Assembly (NCBI RefSeq): GCF_001258055.1
Contig: NZ_CVRM01000035.1
Span: 62,001 to 126,000 of the forward strand
DNA length: 64,000 bases
Direction: 5' to 3'
Source: Phaeobacter italicus
Lineage (GTDB): Bacteria; Pseudomonadota; Alphaproteobacteria; Rhodobacterales; Rhodobacteraceae
A program made the position numbers and the translations under genes. Below, in pieces: positions 25,653 to 34,844 of the stretch (within the stretch, counting starts at the first letter, position 1; every line of letters begins with the position of its first letter). The notes under the pieces are model-generated. The model searched no databases. It was given only the letters and a program-made list of their open reading frames with translations, and had not been told where the DNA came from.

Positions 25653-27001
25653 GCCGCGCTGCAGATCTTTTGGCGGTGAACTGCACCGCATGTGGGGCGG
25701 GGCTCGACGTGCTTGGCGGTGGGCGGGTGATTGTCCATGTCTGCCCCTATTGTGGCACCGCGCTGGATGCGGTCGAGGGCTATCGCGCCCTGCGCAAGTT
25801 CAACGAAACGCCCCGTCCGGACACGATGCTGGAGATCGGTCAGAGCGGCGAAATTTTTGGCGTGCGCTATACCGTGATCGGTCTGTTGCAGCTGGAGGAG
25901 CGCTGGGGCGGGCGGACATGGCAGTGGATCGACTACCAGATCTTTTCGCCCACACATGGCTATGCCTGGCTGACGTTCGAGCAGGGCGAAGTGATCTTTA
26001 CCCGCCGCCATCGCAGCGACTGCTGGCTGTCGGCGCATAGCGCAGAGACGGCAAATTCGCGCCTCAGCGTCTGGGAGCGTGGGCGCCGCTATGTGTATTA
26101 CGAGACCTCCAACAGCCGGGTGATCTATGCCGAAGGGGAATTCACCTGGGTGCCGCGCAGTGACAAGGTGACATCCTCTGTCAGCGTGCTGCATCTGGCC
26201 ATGGACGGGCGCAGCCGGGCTGAGGCGAAAAACGCCGGGCCTGCGGATTGCGTGCCGTCTATGCTGACGTTTTCCAAAAGCGGGATGGAGCGGGAGGTGT
26301 ACCACTCTGTCGCGTTGGACAAATACGCCTTTGCCGAGAGCTTTGGCTGTTCTATGCCGCGATCCTACCGGATGCATCCTTTGTCGCCCATGCCGCGCAC
26401 TCCCAACGGCAAATTTCTGATCTGGCTGGGCCTTGCGGGGGTGGTGCTGAGTGCAGGCATCGGTATGTCCCTTTCGGCTGTTTCGGGGGATCTGGTGCTG
26501 CCCGGGCAAACTGTGCGCGCTGCGGACCTGCCGCGAGAATTCACCTTCGAGGTGGAGAACGCCGGAGATCTGGTCAGTGTTGATTTGCGGGGCAACGGAA
26601 GTAACAGCTGGGCCACCTATGAGCTGGAGCTGACCGACCCGGAGGATCAGCTTCTGTTTTCAGCTGCGCGGGGTGTGGAATATTACTATGGCCGCGAAGG
26701 CGGGGAAAACTGGAGCGAAGGCGACAACGCCGCGCAGCTGAAATTCCATGCGCCCGTTGCGGGCAGCTATACGCTGGGGCTCTACCCGGATGAGAGTGGT
26801 ATCTGGACAAACCCCAAAGGCGGGCCCGCGCCCCAGCAGCAGTCGGAAATTCGCATTCGCGCGCATAGCGGTCTGGCGTCCGGCTTTGCGCTTTACATGC
26901 TTGCTCTTGGCTTTGCCCTGCTGGCGGCTTTTCCGGGCGGGCGGCATCTGCTGAACCGCAAGATGCGGATGGCCGGCAGCGATTGGGAGGACGAGGATTG
27001 A
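25649..27001 (+). CDS. DUF4178 protein with zinc ribbon, two membrane helices and an exported beta domain
   Basis: A 450-residue protein. It starts with a zinc ribbon (C12, C15, C32, C35), then a DUF4178 domain (VRYTVIGLLQLEERWGG and the following strands), then a hydrophobic helix at about 251-274. A 125-residue beta-rich segment with acidic character follows (VSVDLRGNGSNSWATYELEL), then a second helix near 420-440 and a short basic tail. The likely topology places the ribbon and DUF4178 part in the cytoplasm and the beta domain in the periplasm. It may couple an envelope signal to the downstream enzyme; this is inference from topology only. Confidence 0.82.
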   Translation: MSRAADLLAVNCTACGAGLDVLGGGRVIVHVCPYCGTALDAVEGYRALRKFNETPRPDTMLEIGQSGEIFGVRYTVIGLLQLEERWGGRTWQWIDYQIFSPTHGYAWLTFEQGEVIFTRRHRSDCWLSAHSAETANSRLSVWERGRRYVYYETSNSRVIYAEGEFTWVPRSDKVTSSVSVLHLAMDGRSRAEAKNAGPADCVPSMLTFSKSGMEREVYHSVALDKYAFAESFGCSMPRSYRMHPLSPMPRTPNGKFLIWLGLAGVVLSAGIGMSLSAVSGDLVLPGQTVRAADLPREFTFEVENAGDLVSVDLRGNGSNSWATYELELTDPEDQLLFSAARGVEYYYGREGGENWSEGDNAAQLKFHAPVAGSYTLGLYPDESGIWTNPKGGPAPQQQSEIRIRAHSGLASGFALYMLALGFALLAAFPGGRHLLNRKMRMAGSDWEDED

Positions 27002-27071
27002 CCCGAACCATATGGCTGAAAGACCAGCAGGATCTGCCGTCTCGGCATGGCGCTGCCTGTGAGGGACGCAG

Positions 27072-27230
27072 ATGACCGCATTTCGAATTTTCATGTGCCT
27101 GCTGGCGGCGATTGCCATTGGCAGCGCCACCTATGTCGCGCGCACCGGTTACGGTGGTGCGAGCTCTGACCTGACCGCCTCTATCCGGGCGGCAAGCGCA
27201 GGCAATGCCCTAAACAGAAGCGTGAAGTAA
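27072..27230 (+). CDS. Small single-helix membrane protein (52 aa)
   Basis: Too short for most gene callers. It begins MTAFRIFMCLLAAIAIGS, a single hydrophobic helix, and continues with a small polar tail containing VARTGYGGASSD and ending in NRSVK. An ATG at 27072 with GAGGGACGC upstream and a stop at 27230, 16 bp before the DUF350 gene, put it squarely in the operon. It has the look of a membrane subunit or secreted peptide. No family is recognised. A 41-residue protein in the fdh operon (56927-57052) has a similar helix followed by RAGYAS. Confidence 0.6.
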   Translation: MTAFRIFMCLLAAIAIGSATYVARTGYGGASSDLTASIRAASAGNALNRSVK

Positions 27231-27246
27231 CGCGAAAGAGGATCCA

Positions 27247-27471
27247 ATGGACTATTTTGCAGCTGTGCAGCTGGCTGAGATCATCAGCACCGTCGTCTAC
27301 ACCTTTGTTGGTGTCTCTCTCATGTGGATCGTGTGGAAAGTGCTGGACTGGATGACGCCCTTTCCCATCCTGAAGGAGATCGAACAGGATCAGAATGTGG
27401 CGCTGGCCATTGTCATCGGATTTTTGTTTGTGGCGATTTCCATCATCATCGCGGCCGTCATCCTGTCATGA
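27247..27471 (+). CDS. DUF350 family membrane protein
   Basis: A 74-residue protein with two hydrophobic helices (about 9-30 and 50-72) joined by a loop containing FPILKEIEQDQN, which matches the single-repeat form of DUF350 (YjfL-like). Such proteins are inner-membrane components of unknown activity, often coded next to PspA-like proteins, DUF4178 proteins and polyamine synthases. AAAGAGGA precedes the ATG. Its stop overlaps the start of the spermidine-synthase-like gene by ATGA. Confidence 0.82.
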   Translation: MDYFAAVQLAEIISTVVYTFVGVSLMWIVWKVLDWMTPFPILKEIEQDQNVALAIVIGFLFVAISIIIAAVILS

Positions 27472-29012
27472 GCCACGTCGCAGATCAGGCCCGGATGCAG
27501 GCGCTTTGGCTTTTGGCTGCCACCTTTCTGGTGGCGGTTTCGGGCCTGATCTACGAACTGATTGCGGCCACCCTGTCGAGCTATCTTCTCGGAGATTCCG
27601 TGCGCCAGTTTTCCATGGTGATCGGGGTGTTCCTGTCCGCGATGGGGGTTGGTGCCTGGGCTTCGCGCTTTGTCGGGCAGGCGATGGGGGGCTTCATCTG
27701 GGCGCAGATCCTTCTGGGGCTGGTGGGCGGCTTCATGGCGCCGGTGGTGTTTTACAGCTACGCCTGGGCAGGCAGCGTGTCGCTGCCGCTGTTTGGGCTG
27801 CTGATCGCGACCGGTGTCCTGTCGGGGATGGAGATCCCGCTGATTGCGCGGGTGCTGAAAGAGGTGGGCGCGCCGCAGTTCCGGTTCGAGAACGTCCTGA
27901 GCGTTGACTACATCGGCGCGTTGGCGGCTTCGCTTGCCTTTCCGCTGTTGATTGTCCCGCATCTGGGGCTGATGTCGGCGAGCCTTGCGTTCGGGGCGCT
28001 GAACCTTGCCGTTGCGGGGGTGTCATTGTGGCTGTTTCGCAGGGATGCAACGCGCCAGCAAGTTGGCGTCTGGGCGCTGACCTTTGTGCTGACCATCGCG
28101 GGTTTGGTGCAGGCAGAACGGCTGGTTTCGGTGGCCGAGGCGAGCCTTTATGAGGATGATATCATCCTGAGTGAGGCCACGCCGTATCAGCAGATCACAG
28201 TCACCCGCTACCGTGATCGGGTGCGGCTGTTTCTGGATCATTCCATTCAGTTCGATACGCTTGACGAGTATCGCTATCACGAGATGCTGGTGCACCCTGC
28301 GCTGGCGTTGGCGCCGCGGCGGCGGTCTGTGCTGATCCTTGGAGGTGGCGACGGGATGGCGGTGCGCGAGGTGCTGCGCTGGCCCGATGTCGATGCGGTG
28401 ACGCTGGTCGATCTTGATCCGCGAGTAACCGAGCTGTTTCGCGATCATCCACAACTTGCCCCGCTGAACGATCATGCGCTGCAGGATGCCAGGGTCGAGG
28501 TGGTGACTGCGGATGCCTGGAGCTTTGTCGAGCAGAGCAATGCCTTGTTTGACGTGGTTCTGGTGGATCTGCCGGACCCGAAGAACCTGGCGCTGTCCAA
28601 ACTCTATTCCCGCCAGTTCTATGGCGCGCTGGCCGAACGGCTGAGTGGGCAGGGCATTGTTGTCACGCAGGCCGGCTCGCCCCTGTTTGCGCGCGAGGCC
28701 TATTGGTCGGTTGCCAACACGCTGGCGGCTGCGCGCAACCCCCAACAGCCGGGCGAGGGGCTCTTTGTGCGGCCCTATCACACCTATGTGCCAAGCTTTG
28801 GTGCCTGGGGCTTTGTGATGGCCAGCCAGTCGCCGCTGCGCGACCGCGACCTGATGTTGCCTGACAACCTGCGCTATCTGAGCGACGAGATCTGGCAGGC
28901 CGCTCAGGTTTTCAGCGCGGATATGGCAAAGGTGCCTGCAGAGGTGAACTCTATCCAGTCTCATGCACTGGTTGGCTATTATCTGGACGGCTGGGCCGCG
29001 TGGTTCGAATAG
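27468..29012 (+). CDS. Membrane-anchored spermidine synthase-like aminopropyltransferase
   Basis: A 514-residue protein. The N-terminal 210 residues form about seven hydrophobic helices, starting with LWLLAATFLVAVSGLIYELI. The C-terminal half is a spermidine synthase domain with the SAM-type glycine loop GGGDGMAVREVL (G292 onward), the acidic ribose-binding VDLDPRV and the catalytic VDLPDPKN. It would transfer an aminopropyl group from decarboxylated SAM to an amine, but the residues choosing putrescine cannot be judged. No decarboxylase (SpeD) gene lies beside it. In the operon with two DUF4178 proteins and DUF350, its substrate may be a membrane-linked amine. Confidence 0.88.
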   Translation: MSHVADQARMQALWLLAATFLVAVSGLIYELIAATLSSYLLGDSVRQFSMVIGVFLSAMGVGAWASRFVGQAMGGFIWAQILLGLVGGFMAPVVFYSYAWAGSVSLPLFGLLIATGVLSGMEIPLIARVLKEVGAPQFRFENVLSVDYIGALAASLAFPLLIVPHLGLMSASLAFGALNLAVAGVSLWLFRRDATRQQVGVWALTFVLTIAGLVQAERLVSVAEASLYEDDIILSEATPYQQITVTRYRDRVRLFLDHSIQFDTLDEYRYHEMLVHPALALAPRRRSVLILGGGDGMAVREVLRWPDVDAVTLVDLDPRVTELFRDHPQLAPLNDHALQDARVEVVTADAWSFVEQSNALFDVVLVDLPDPKNLALSKLYSRQFYGALAERLSGQGIVVTQAGSPLFAREAYWSVANTLAAARNPQQPGEGLFVRPYHTYVPSFGAWGFVMASQSPLRDRDLMLPDNLRYLSDEIWQAAQVFSADMAKVPAEVNSIQSHALVGYYLDGWAAWFE

Positions 29013-29022
29013 GTCGGCGTTG

Positions 29023-29058
29023 ACCGGCTGCGACGCCTGCGCGCATCGCCGGTATTTT
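29023..29058 (+). terminator. Probable terminator after the DUF4178-DUF350-aminopropyltransferase operon
   Basis: ACCGGC at 29023-29028 can pair with GCCGGT at 29048-29053 over an imperfect inner stem, followed by ATTTTT. Weaker than the other terminators in the window but well placed, eleven bases after the stop. Confidence 0.45.
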
Positions 29059-29150
29059 TGATCAAATTCATTGCCGCCGCCGTGGGCCATGGGCTAAGTC
29101 TCTGACAGACTACGAGGGGGCGCTGGGCCCGTGGAGCTGGGGAGGGATCC

Positions 29151-30263
29151 ATGACACCGCTTGCAGGACTGAAAGTTGTCGAACTCGCGCGGATTCTTGC
29201 GGGGCCGTGGATCGGGCAGTCGCTGGCTGATTTGGGGGCGGAGGTCATCAAGGTCGAAAGCCCGGAGGGCGACGACACGCGCCGCTGGGGCCCTCCGTTC
29301 ATTGAGCGTGATGGCGACAAGACCGCTGCCTACTACTATGCTGCGAACCGTGGCAAGACCTGTGTGACTGCTGATTTCCGCACCGAAGAGGGCAAGCAGA
29401 CGGTGCTGGATTTGATCCGGGGCGCCGATATCCTGATCGAGAATTTCAAGGTGGGCGGGCTGGCGAAATACGGGCTTGACTATGACAGCCTGAAAGAGAT
29501 CAATCCGCGCCTGATCTATTGTTCGGTCACAGGCTTTGGGCAGGATGGCCCTTATGCTGCGCGGGCGGGCTATGATTTTCTGTTGCAGGGCATGTCGGGG
29601 CTGATGTCGATCACCGGTGCGCCAGATGGTGAGCCACAGAAGGTCGGTGTGGCGATCACGGATATCGTCACCGGGCTCTATGGCACCATCGGCATTCTGG
29701 CGGCAGTGGAGCAGCGCCATACCACCGGGCGCGGACAGCATATCGACATGTCGCTGTTGGACTGTGCCACGGCTGTGCTGGCCAATCAGAACATGAACTA
29801 TCTCGCCACCGGCACAAGCCCGACACGGATGGGCAACGAGCATCCCAATATTGCCCCGTATCAGGTGATGGCGGTGCGGGACGGCCACGTGATCCTTGCT
29901 GTTGGAAATGACGGTCAGTTTGCGCGTCTGTGCGAGGTTTTGAATATGGCCGGGCTTGCGGCTGATCCGCGTTTTGCCTCGAACCAGCTGCGGGTGGCCA
30001 ACCGGGGGGATCTGACCCCGATGCTGGCGGCGGCGCTGGCGCAATGGGGGCAGGCGGATCTATTGGCGGCGCTGGAGGCCGCGACCGTGCCTGCGGGACC
30101 GATCAACACCATCGGGCAGGCGTTTGACGACCCGCAGATCCAACACCGCCAGATGCAGATCGCGCCCGAAGGGGTGCCGGGTGTGCGGGGCCCTTGGGTG
30201 TTTTCCGATGCGGAGCTGGCGCTGGAGAAATCCGCGCCGATCTTGCCGGGCAGCAAAAACTAG
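29151..30263 (+). CDS. CaiB/BaiF family CoA-transferase
   Basis: A 370-residue class III CoA-transferase that moves CoA between acyl groups. The start MTPLAGLKVVELARILAGPW and GADILIENFKVGG are strong family signatures; MSLLDC near residue 200 holds the position of the conserved catalytic aspartate (about D204). The particular acids cannot be predicted. GGGGAGGGATCC precedes the ATG at 29151. It could be co-transcribed with the hydrolase gene 160 bp downstream, but there is no overlap. Confidence 0.9.
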   Translation: MTPLAGLKVVELARILAGPWIGQSLADLGAEVIKVESPEGDDTRRWGPPFIERDGDKTAAYYYAANRGKTCVTADFRTEEGKQTVLDLIRGADILIENFKVGGLAKYGLDYDSLKEINPRLIYCSVTGFGQDGPYAARAGYDFLLQGMSGLMSITGAPDGEPQKVGVAITDIVTGLYGTIGILAAVEQRHTTGRGQHIDMSLLDCATAVLANQNMNYLATGTSPTRMGNEHPNIAPYQVMAVRDGHVILAVGNDGQFARLCEVLNMAGLAADPRFASNQLRVANRGDLTPMLAAALAQWGQADLLAALEAATVPAGPINTIGQAFDDPQIQHRQMQIAPEGVPGVRGPWVFSDAELALEKSAPILPGSKN

Positions 30264-30422
30264 GCCTGCGGGGGGTATTGCCAGCACCGGCTGGCTGATG
30301 TCGCGGCTGGGCGAGACGGTCGCAAACGGATCATCTTGGCTGGCAGCGATGGCTCGGCCTGCCTCGGTTTATTGCCGGGGGGCGGGTGCATCAAAACGCA
30401 GACACTTGAGAAGGGAAACCAG

Positions 30423-32411
30423 ATGGCCGCAACGACGACAGTAAATGAACATATCTGGATCCCGCTGCCGGATGGTCGTCGCCTTGCCGCGCGGATGTGG
30501 CTTCCGGCTGGAGAGGGGCCGTTTCCCGCGATCCTTGAATATCTGCCCTACCGCAAACGCGATGGCACCGCGCCGCGTGACGCCACCACACATCCGGTTT
30601 TTGCAGCCGAAGGTTATGTCTGTCTGCGGGTGGATATCGCGGGTACGGGCGACAGCGAGGGGCTGTTTGACGATGAGTATTCCGAACAGGAGCTGAGCGA
30701 CGGCGAGGCGGTGCTGGCCTGGCTTGCGGCGCAGCCCTGTTGCGACGGCAATATCGGCATGATCGGGATTTCCTGGGGCGGCTTTAACGGTCTGCAACTG
30801 GCCGCACGCCAGCCCGAAGCGCTGAAGGCGGTGGTCAGCGTGGCCTCAACCGTGGATCGCTATGCCGATGATATCCATTTCATGGGCGGCTGCCTGCTGA
30901 GCGACAATGCCAATTGGGCGTCGCAGATGCATGCCTACCAAACCCGCCCGCTGGATCCTGATCTGCGCCCCGACTGGCGTGCGGCCTGGGTGGAGCGGAT
31001 CGAAACGCTGCCTTTCATGGCGGCAGACTGGCTGCGTCACAGTCGGCGGGATGATTTCTGGAAACATGGATCGGTCTGCGAGGACTGGTCTGCGATCAAG
31101 GCACCGGTGCTTGCGATCACTGGCTGGGCCGATGCCTATGTGAACGCGCCACCCGCCCTTGCCGCGCAGATGCAGGCCCCGGCCAAGGCGCTTATCGGTC
31201 CTTGGGAACACCGCTATGCCCATATCTCCAAGCTGGAGGCCCATGATTTCCACGCAGAGGTGCTGCGCTGGTTTGATCGCTGGCTGAAGGGCGAAGACAG
31301 CGGGGCAGAGACCTTGCCCGACTATCGCACCTACATGCAGGAGCATTTCAACCCGACAAAGGAAAACAAACCCCGGCAGGGCCGCTGGATTGCCGAAACA
31401 GCCTGGCCGTCTGCGAATGTGCGCGAGGTGGTGCATCATCTGGGGCAACAGGGCCTGTTGCAGGCCACCCCGGATGCAGGCGAGGCGGTGGTGTCAAATC
31501 CGGCAAGCCTTGGTGCTGCGAGCGGCTATTTCTGCGCGGGCATGCGGATCGACAATGAACTGCCGGGCGATCAGGCGGGGGATGATGCGCTGTCCACCTG
31601 TTTTGAGACGCAGCCACTGGATGCCCCGCTGGAGCTGCTGGGGCGGGCGCGGGTGCGGCTGGCGTTTTCTGTCGACAAGCCCGTGGCGCAGGTGATGGCG
31701 CGGCTTTGTGATGTGGCGCCGGATGGCGTGTCGCAGCGCATCACCTACCGGGGGCGCAACCTGTGCCATGATGACAGCCATGAAACCGCCGCGCCGCTGG
31801 TGCCCGGCAAACGCTATGAGGTTGAGTTTGCGCTCAACGAATGTGCCCATCACCTGCGGGCAGGCCACAAGCTGCGGCTGGCGCTGTCGACGTCCTACTG
31901 GCCGATCGTCTGGCCCTCGCCCGAGCCTGTGGCGCTGACGCTGCATCTGGAGGGCTGTGCACTGATCCTGCCGGAACGGTCGGTCGCAGAAGAGGTCGCG
32001 GCGCAGGCGCCAGGCGCTGTGCGGGAGTATCCGACGTATCAGGCAGAGGTGACGCGGGCGCCCTCTGGCACATCCAACACCTATGAAGAGGCCGACGGAA
32101 CGCTGGTTTTAGAGACCTTCGACGACTATGGCGCGGCCATTGATCCGGTGCATGGTATGGAGGTCGGCAGCCACGTGGCCATGCGTTATGCGATCCATCC
32201 GGATGATCCGGCGAGTGCGACATTCTCCAGCCAGTGGCGGTTTACCTTTGCGCGGGGTGATTGGCAGGTGCAGGTCGATACCGACAACCTGATGCAGGGG
32301 GGTCGCGAGAATTTCCACCTTTGGCGCAAGGTTGTGGCAACCGAAGGACCGGCAGAAGACGAGGTCTGCGTTAAGGAATGGCGCGAGAGCTTGCCGCGCG
32401 ATTGTTTGTGA
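30423..32411 (+). CDS. CocE/NonD family hydrolase
   Basis: A 662-residue serine hydrolase of the X-Pro dipeptidyl-peptidase (S15/CocE) class. The nucleophile is S117 in GISWGGFNG, preceded by the oxyanion region FPAILEYLPYRKRD and followed by a C-terminal jelly-roll domain with the LRLALSTSYWP strand. Members cleave esters or amides of diverse compounds; the substrate here is unknown. The ATG at 30423 follows AAGGGAAACCAG. No signal peptide is present, so it is likely cytoplasmic. Confidence 0.88.
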   Translation: MAATTTVNEHIWIPLPDGRRLAARMWLPAGEGPFPAILEYLPYRKRDGTAPRDATTHPVFAAEGYVCLRVDIAGTGDSEGLFDDEYSEQELSDGEAVLAWLAAQPCCDGNIGMIGISWGGFNGLQLAARQPEALKAVVSVASTVDRYADDIHFMGGCLLSDNANWASQMHAYQTRPLDPDLRPDWRAAWVERIETLPFMAADWLRHSRRDDFWKHGSVCEDWSAIKAPVLAITGWADAYVNAPPALAAQMQAPAKALIGPWEHRYAHISKLEAHDFHAEVLRWFDRWLKGEDSGAETLPDYRTYMQEHFNPTKENKPRQGRWIAETAWPSANVREVVHHLGQQGLLQATPDAGEAVVSNPASLGAASGYFCAGMRIDNELPGDQAGDDALSTCFETQPLDAPLELLGRARVRLAFSVDKPVAQVMARLCDVAPDGVSQRITYRGRNLCHDDSHETAAPLVPGKRYEVEFALNECAHHLRAGHKLRLALSTSYWPIVWPSPEPVALTLHLEGCALILPERSVAEEVAAQAPGAVREYPTYQAEVTRAPSGTSNTYEEADGTLVLETFDDYGAAIDPVHGMEVGSHVAMRYAIHPDDPASATFSSQWRFTFARGDWQVQVDTDNLMQGGRENFHLWRKVVATEGPAEDEVCVKEWRESLPRDCL

Positions 32412-32524
32412 TTTCGCATCAAAACCAGTTAAAAATCGCTGTTTTTCCCCCGATTGACCGCCAGTTCGCCATGTTCTGGCCACGTTATGTCTCCAAAAAC
32501 GGAACAACGCGTTAACCATTTCAG

Positions 32525-32549
32525 GGCAAAATACCCCCCTGATTTTGCC
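32525..32549. repeat. Short inverted repeat before the GtrB-like gene
   Basis: GGCAAAAT (32525-32532) and ATTTTGCC (32542-32549) flank nine bases in the 212-bp gap before the glycosyltransferase gene. It is in AT-rich sequence about 75 bp before the start and could be a regulator site or a small hairpin without a T-run. Confidence 0.3.
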
Positions 32550-32623
32550 TTAACCGCGTCAGGCGGCCGGATGGATGGTCCTTCCGGTCAGGAGCAGACG
32601 ATAAACAGAACTGGGGTGAGAAG

Positions 32624-33646
32624 GTGCATCTATCCGTTGTTGTACCCTGCTATAACGAAGAAGAGTCCATCCCTCTTTTGGTGGACCGTTTGGTGCAGGC
32701 CATCGAACCCTGGAAAGAGCGGGCTGAGATCATTCTGGTGGATGATGGCTCCAGCGACGAGACCTGGGCCGCGATGGAAGCCGCGCACAAGCGTCATCCG
32801 GTGGTGCGTGGCATTCGCCTGTCAGCCAACCGTGGCCATCAGATTGCTCTGACCGCGGGGCTGGAGGCCGCAACAGGCGCGCGTATCTTCATGCTGGACG
32901 CCGACCTGCAGGATCCGCCGGAAATTCTGCCTGACATGATGATGATGATGGATCGCGGCTATGACGTGGTTTATGGCCGCCGTGCCGAACGCCAGGGCGA
33001 AACCCGGTTCAAGAAAGCGACCGCTTTCCTGTTCTACCGGACGCTCAATGCGCTGTCTGACGTTGATATTCCCAAGGATACGGGCGATTTCCGCCTCGTG
33101 AGCCGCAGATCGCTGGATGCCGTTTTGCAGATGCCAGAGCGGGCGCGGTTTATTCGGGGCATGTTTGCCTGGGCGGGGTTCCATCAGATCGGTCTGGAAT
33201 ACGTCCGAGAGGCCCGCGTCGCGGGAGAGACGAAATATCCGCTGAAGGCCATGCTGCGCTTTGCAACAGATGCCCTGACCGGCTTTTCCACCAAACCGCT
33301 GAAAATTGCCACGCGGCTGTCCTTTGTCAGCCTGTTGGTGACGGTTTTCATGGCGATCTATGTGTTCGGCTCGCTGATCCTGTTCAACACGGTTGCAGGT
33401 TGGGCTTCGGTTCTGTTGGCGATTTCCTTCTTCTCGGCGATCCAGCTGCTCACTCTCGGTATTCTGGGGGAGTATGTGGGCCGTCTCTACATGGAGAGCA
33501 AACAACGCCCGCTGTATTTCCAGTCGCAGGAAACCGGCCAGCCAATGGCGCATCCGGTGGATTTCGGCCCTGAGGCGCGCGACAGCGGTCGCAGCGCCAC
33601 ACAAAGCGCGGCTCGCACTGCGGCGGAGCAAAAGGAAGCCTCATGA
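32624..33646 (+). CDS. GtrB/DPM1-like glycosyltransferase family 2 with two C-terminal membrane helices
   Basis: A 340-residue protein starting at a GTG (32624). The catalytic domain shows LSVVVPCYNEEES at the start, VDDGSSDETW and the metal-binding LDADLQDPPE. Two hydrophobic helices lie near residues 228-288. The architecture fits GtrB, which loads a sugar on undecaprenyl phosphate for later flipping. The last four bases overlap the gtrA-like gene (ATGA), supporting a functional pair. Confidence 0.88.
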   Translation: MHLSVVVPCYNEEESIPLLVDRLVQAIEPWKERAEIILVDDGSSDETWAAMEAAHKRHPVVRGIRLSANRGHQIALTAGLEAATGARIFMLDADLQDPPEILPDMMMMMDRGYDVVYGRRAERQGETRFKKATAFLFYRTLNALSDVDIPKDTGDFRLVSRRSLDAVLQMPERARFIRGMFAWAGFHQIGLEYVREARVAGETKYPLKAMLRFATDALTGFSTKPLKIATRLSFVSLLVTVFMAIYVFGSLILFNTVAGWASVLLAISFFSAIQLLTLGILGEYVGRLYMESKQRPLYFQSQETGQPMAHPVDFGPEARDSGRSATQSAARTAAEQKEAS

Positions 33647-34044
33647 TCCGCGCCTTGCTGGATAAAGACCCGGCGCATCTGATCCGCTTTGCCATCGTCG
33701 GTGTTACGGTCGCGGCGCTGTATGTGATGCTTTATGTCGGGTTTCTGTCGCTGGGGCTGGCGATCTGGGCTGCCAATGCGCTCGCCTTCGGGATTGCGGT
33801 GCTGGTCCAGTATGTCGGCCAGACCGCCTGGACCTTTCGCCAGCAGTTGGCGGAACCCGGTCAGGCCCTGCGCTTTTGCATCACCATCGGCCTTGGCTTT
33901 GTGACCTCGGCCATTCTGACCGGTCTTGTCGGGCCGGCGCTGGACTGGCCTTCGTGGTTGGCAGCCGGGATCGCAGCGGTCTTGTTGCCGGTTCAGAATT
34001 ACCTCTTCTTCCGACTTTGGGTTTACGCCGGCGTCGGCGCGTAA
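33643..34044 (+). CDS. GtrA family membrane protein
   Basis: A 133-residue protein with four hydrophobic helices and the GtrA pattern LIRFAIVGV at the start. GtrA proteins are thought to flip polyprenyl-phosphate-linked sugars to the periplasm. It directly follows and overlaps the GtrB-like gene, and precedes a methyltransferase and a GtrII-like protein, making a four-gene cassette. Confidence 0.85.
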   Translation: MIRALLDKDPAHLIRFAIVGVTVAALYVMLYVGFLSLGLAIWAANALAFGIAVLVQYVGQTAWTFRQQLAEPGQALRFCITIGLGFVTSAILTGLVGPALDWPSWLAAGIAAVLLPVQNYLFFRLWVYAGVGA

Positions 34045-34061
34045 AACAGGAGCAGACAGTC

Positions 34062-34844
34062 ATGTCGCATGTTTATTCGAACGAGTTCTACGACTACATC
34101 GATACCGGAGCGCGCAGCTCGGCGCAGGCGCTGATTGCGGCTGTGCAGCCTTGGCTGGCAGCGCAAAGCGTTCTTGATCTGGGCAGTGGACGTGGGGTCT
34201 GGCTGAGCGAGTGGGCCAAGGCTGGTGTTGAGGATGTTGCGGGTGTGGATGGCGATTATGTCGATCGCAGCCGCCTTGCCATTCCTGCGGCGCAGTTTCA
34301 TGCCGCAGATCTGACACAGGATTTCGATCTTGGCCGCCGATTTGACCTGGCCCAAAGTCTGGAAGTGGGGGAGCATCTGCCAAACGCCGCGTCGGCGAAG
34401 CTGGTTGATGGTCTGACCCGCCACGCCGACCGCGTGCTGTTTTCCGCCGCGGTTCCGGGGCAGGGCGGCGAGTTCCACATCAACGAGCAGCCCCTTTCGT
34501 TCTGGCAAGAGTTGTTTGAAGCGCGCGGCTATACTGCGTTTGACTGTGTGCGCCCGGCATTGAAATCGGCCGATGGCGTGGAACCCTGGTATCGCTACAA
34601 CACGGTTTTGTACGTCAACGAAGCGGGGCGCAAAGGCCTGCCGCAGGCGGTGCTTGAGACAGAAGTGCCGACAGGGCAAAAAGTGCCGCTGGCAGGCAGC
34701 TTTGGCTGGCGCTTGCGTCGCGGGGTTGTGTCGCTGATGCCACGCCCGATGGTGACCAAGATTGCCCAGGCGCGTGCGGCGGTCATTGCCCGGCAGGCCC
34801 GTGCAGCTGGCACGGCCCCCGGCGTTCATCGCGTGAAGTCATGA
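34062..34844 (+). CDS. Class I SAM-dependent methyltransferase
   Basis: A 260-residue methyltransferase. The SAM motif is VLDLGSGRGVWL, followed by an acidic strand VAGVDGDYVD and the Asp-containing FDLAQSLEVGEHLP. The ATG at 34062 (MSHVYSNEFYDYI) follows CAGGAG at good distance. The substrate is unknown, but its place between the GtrA-like and the GtrII-like genes points to a sugar or lipid-linked sugar. Its stop overlaps the next start (ATGA). Confidence 0.82.
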   Translation: MSHVYSNEFYDYIDTGARSSAQALIAAVQPWLAAQSVLDLGSGRGVWLSEWAKAGVEDVAGVDGDYVDRSRLAIPAAQFHAADLTQDFDLGRRFDLAQSLEVGEHLPNAASAKLVDGLTRHADRVLFSAAVPGQGGEFHINEQPLSFWQELFEARGYTAFDCVRPALKSADGVEPWYRYNTVLYVNEAGRKGLPQAVLETEVPTGQKVPLAGSFGWRLRRGVVSLMPRPMVTKIAQARAAVIARQARAAGTAPGVHRVKS

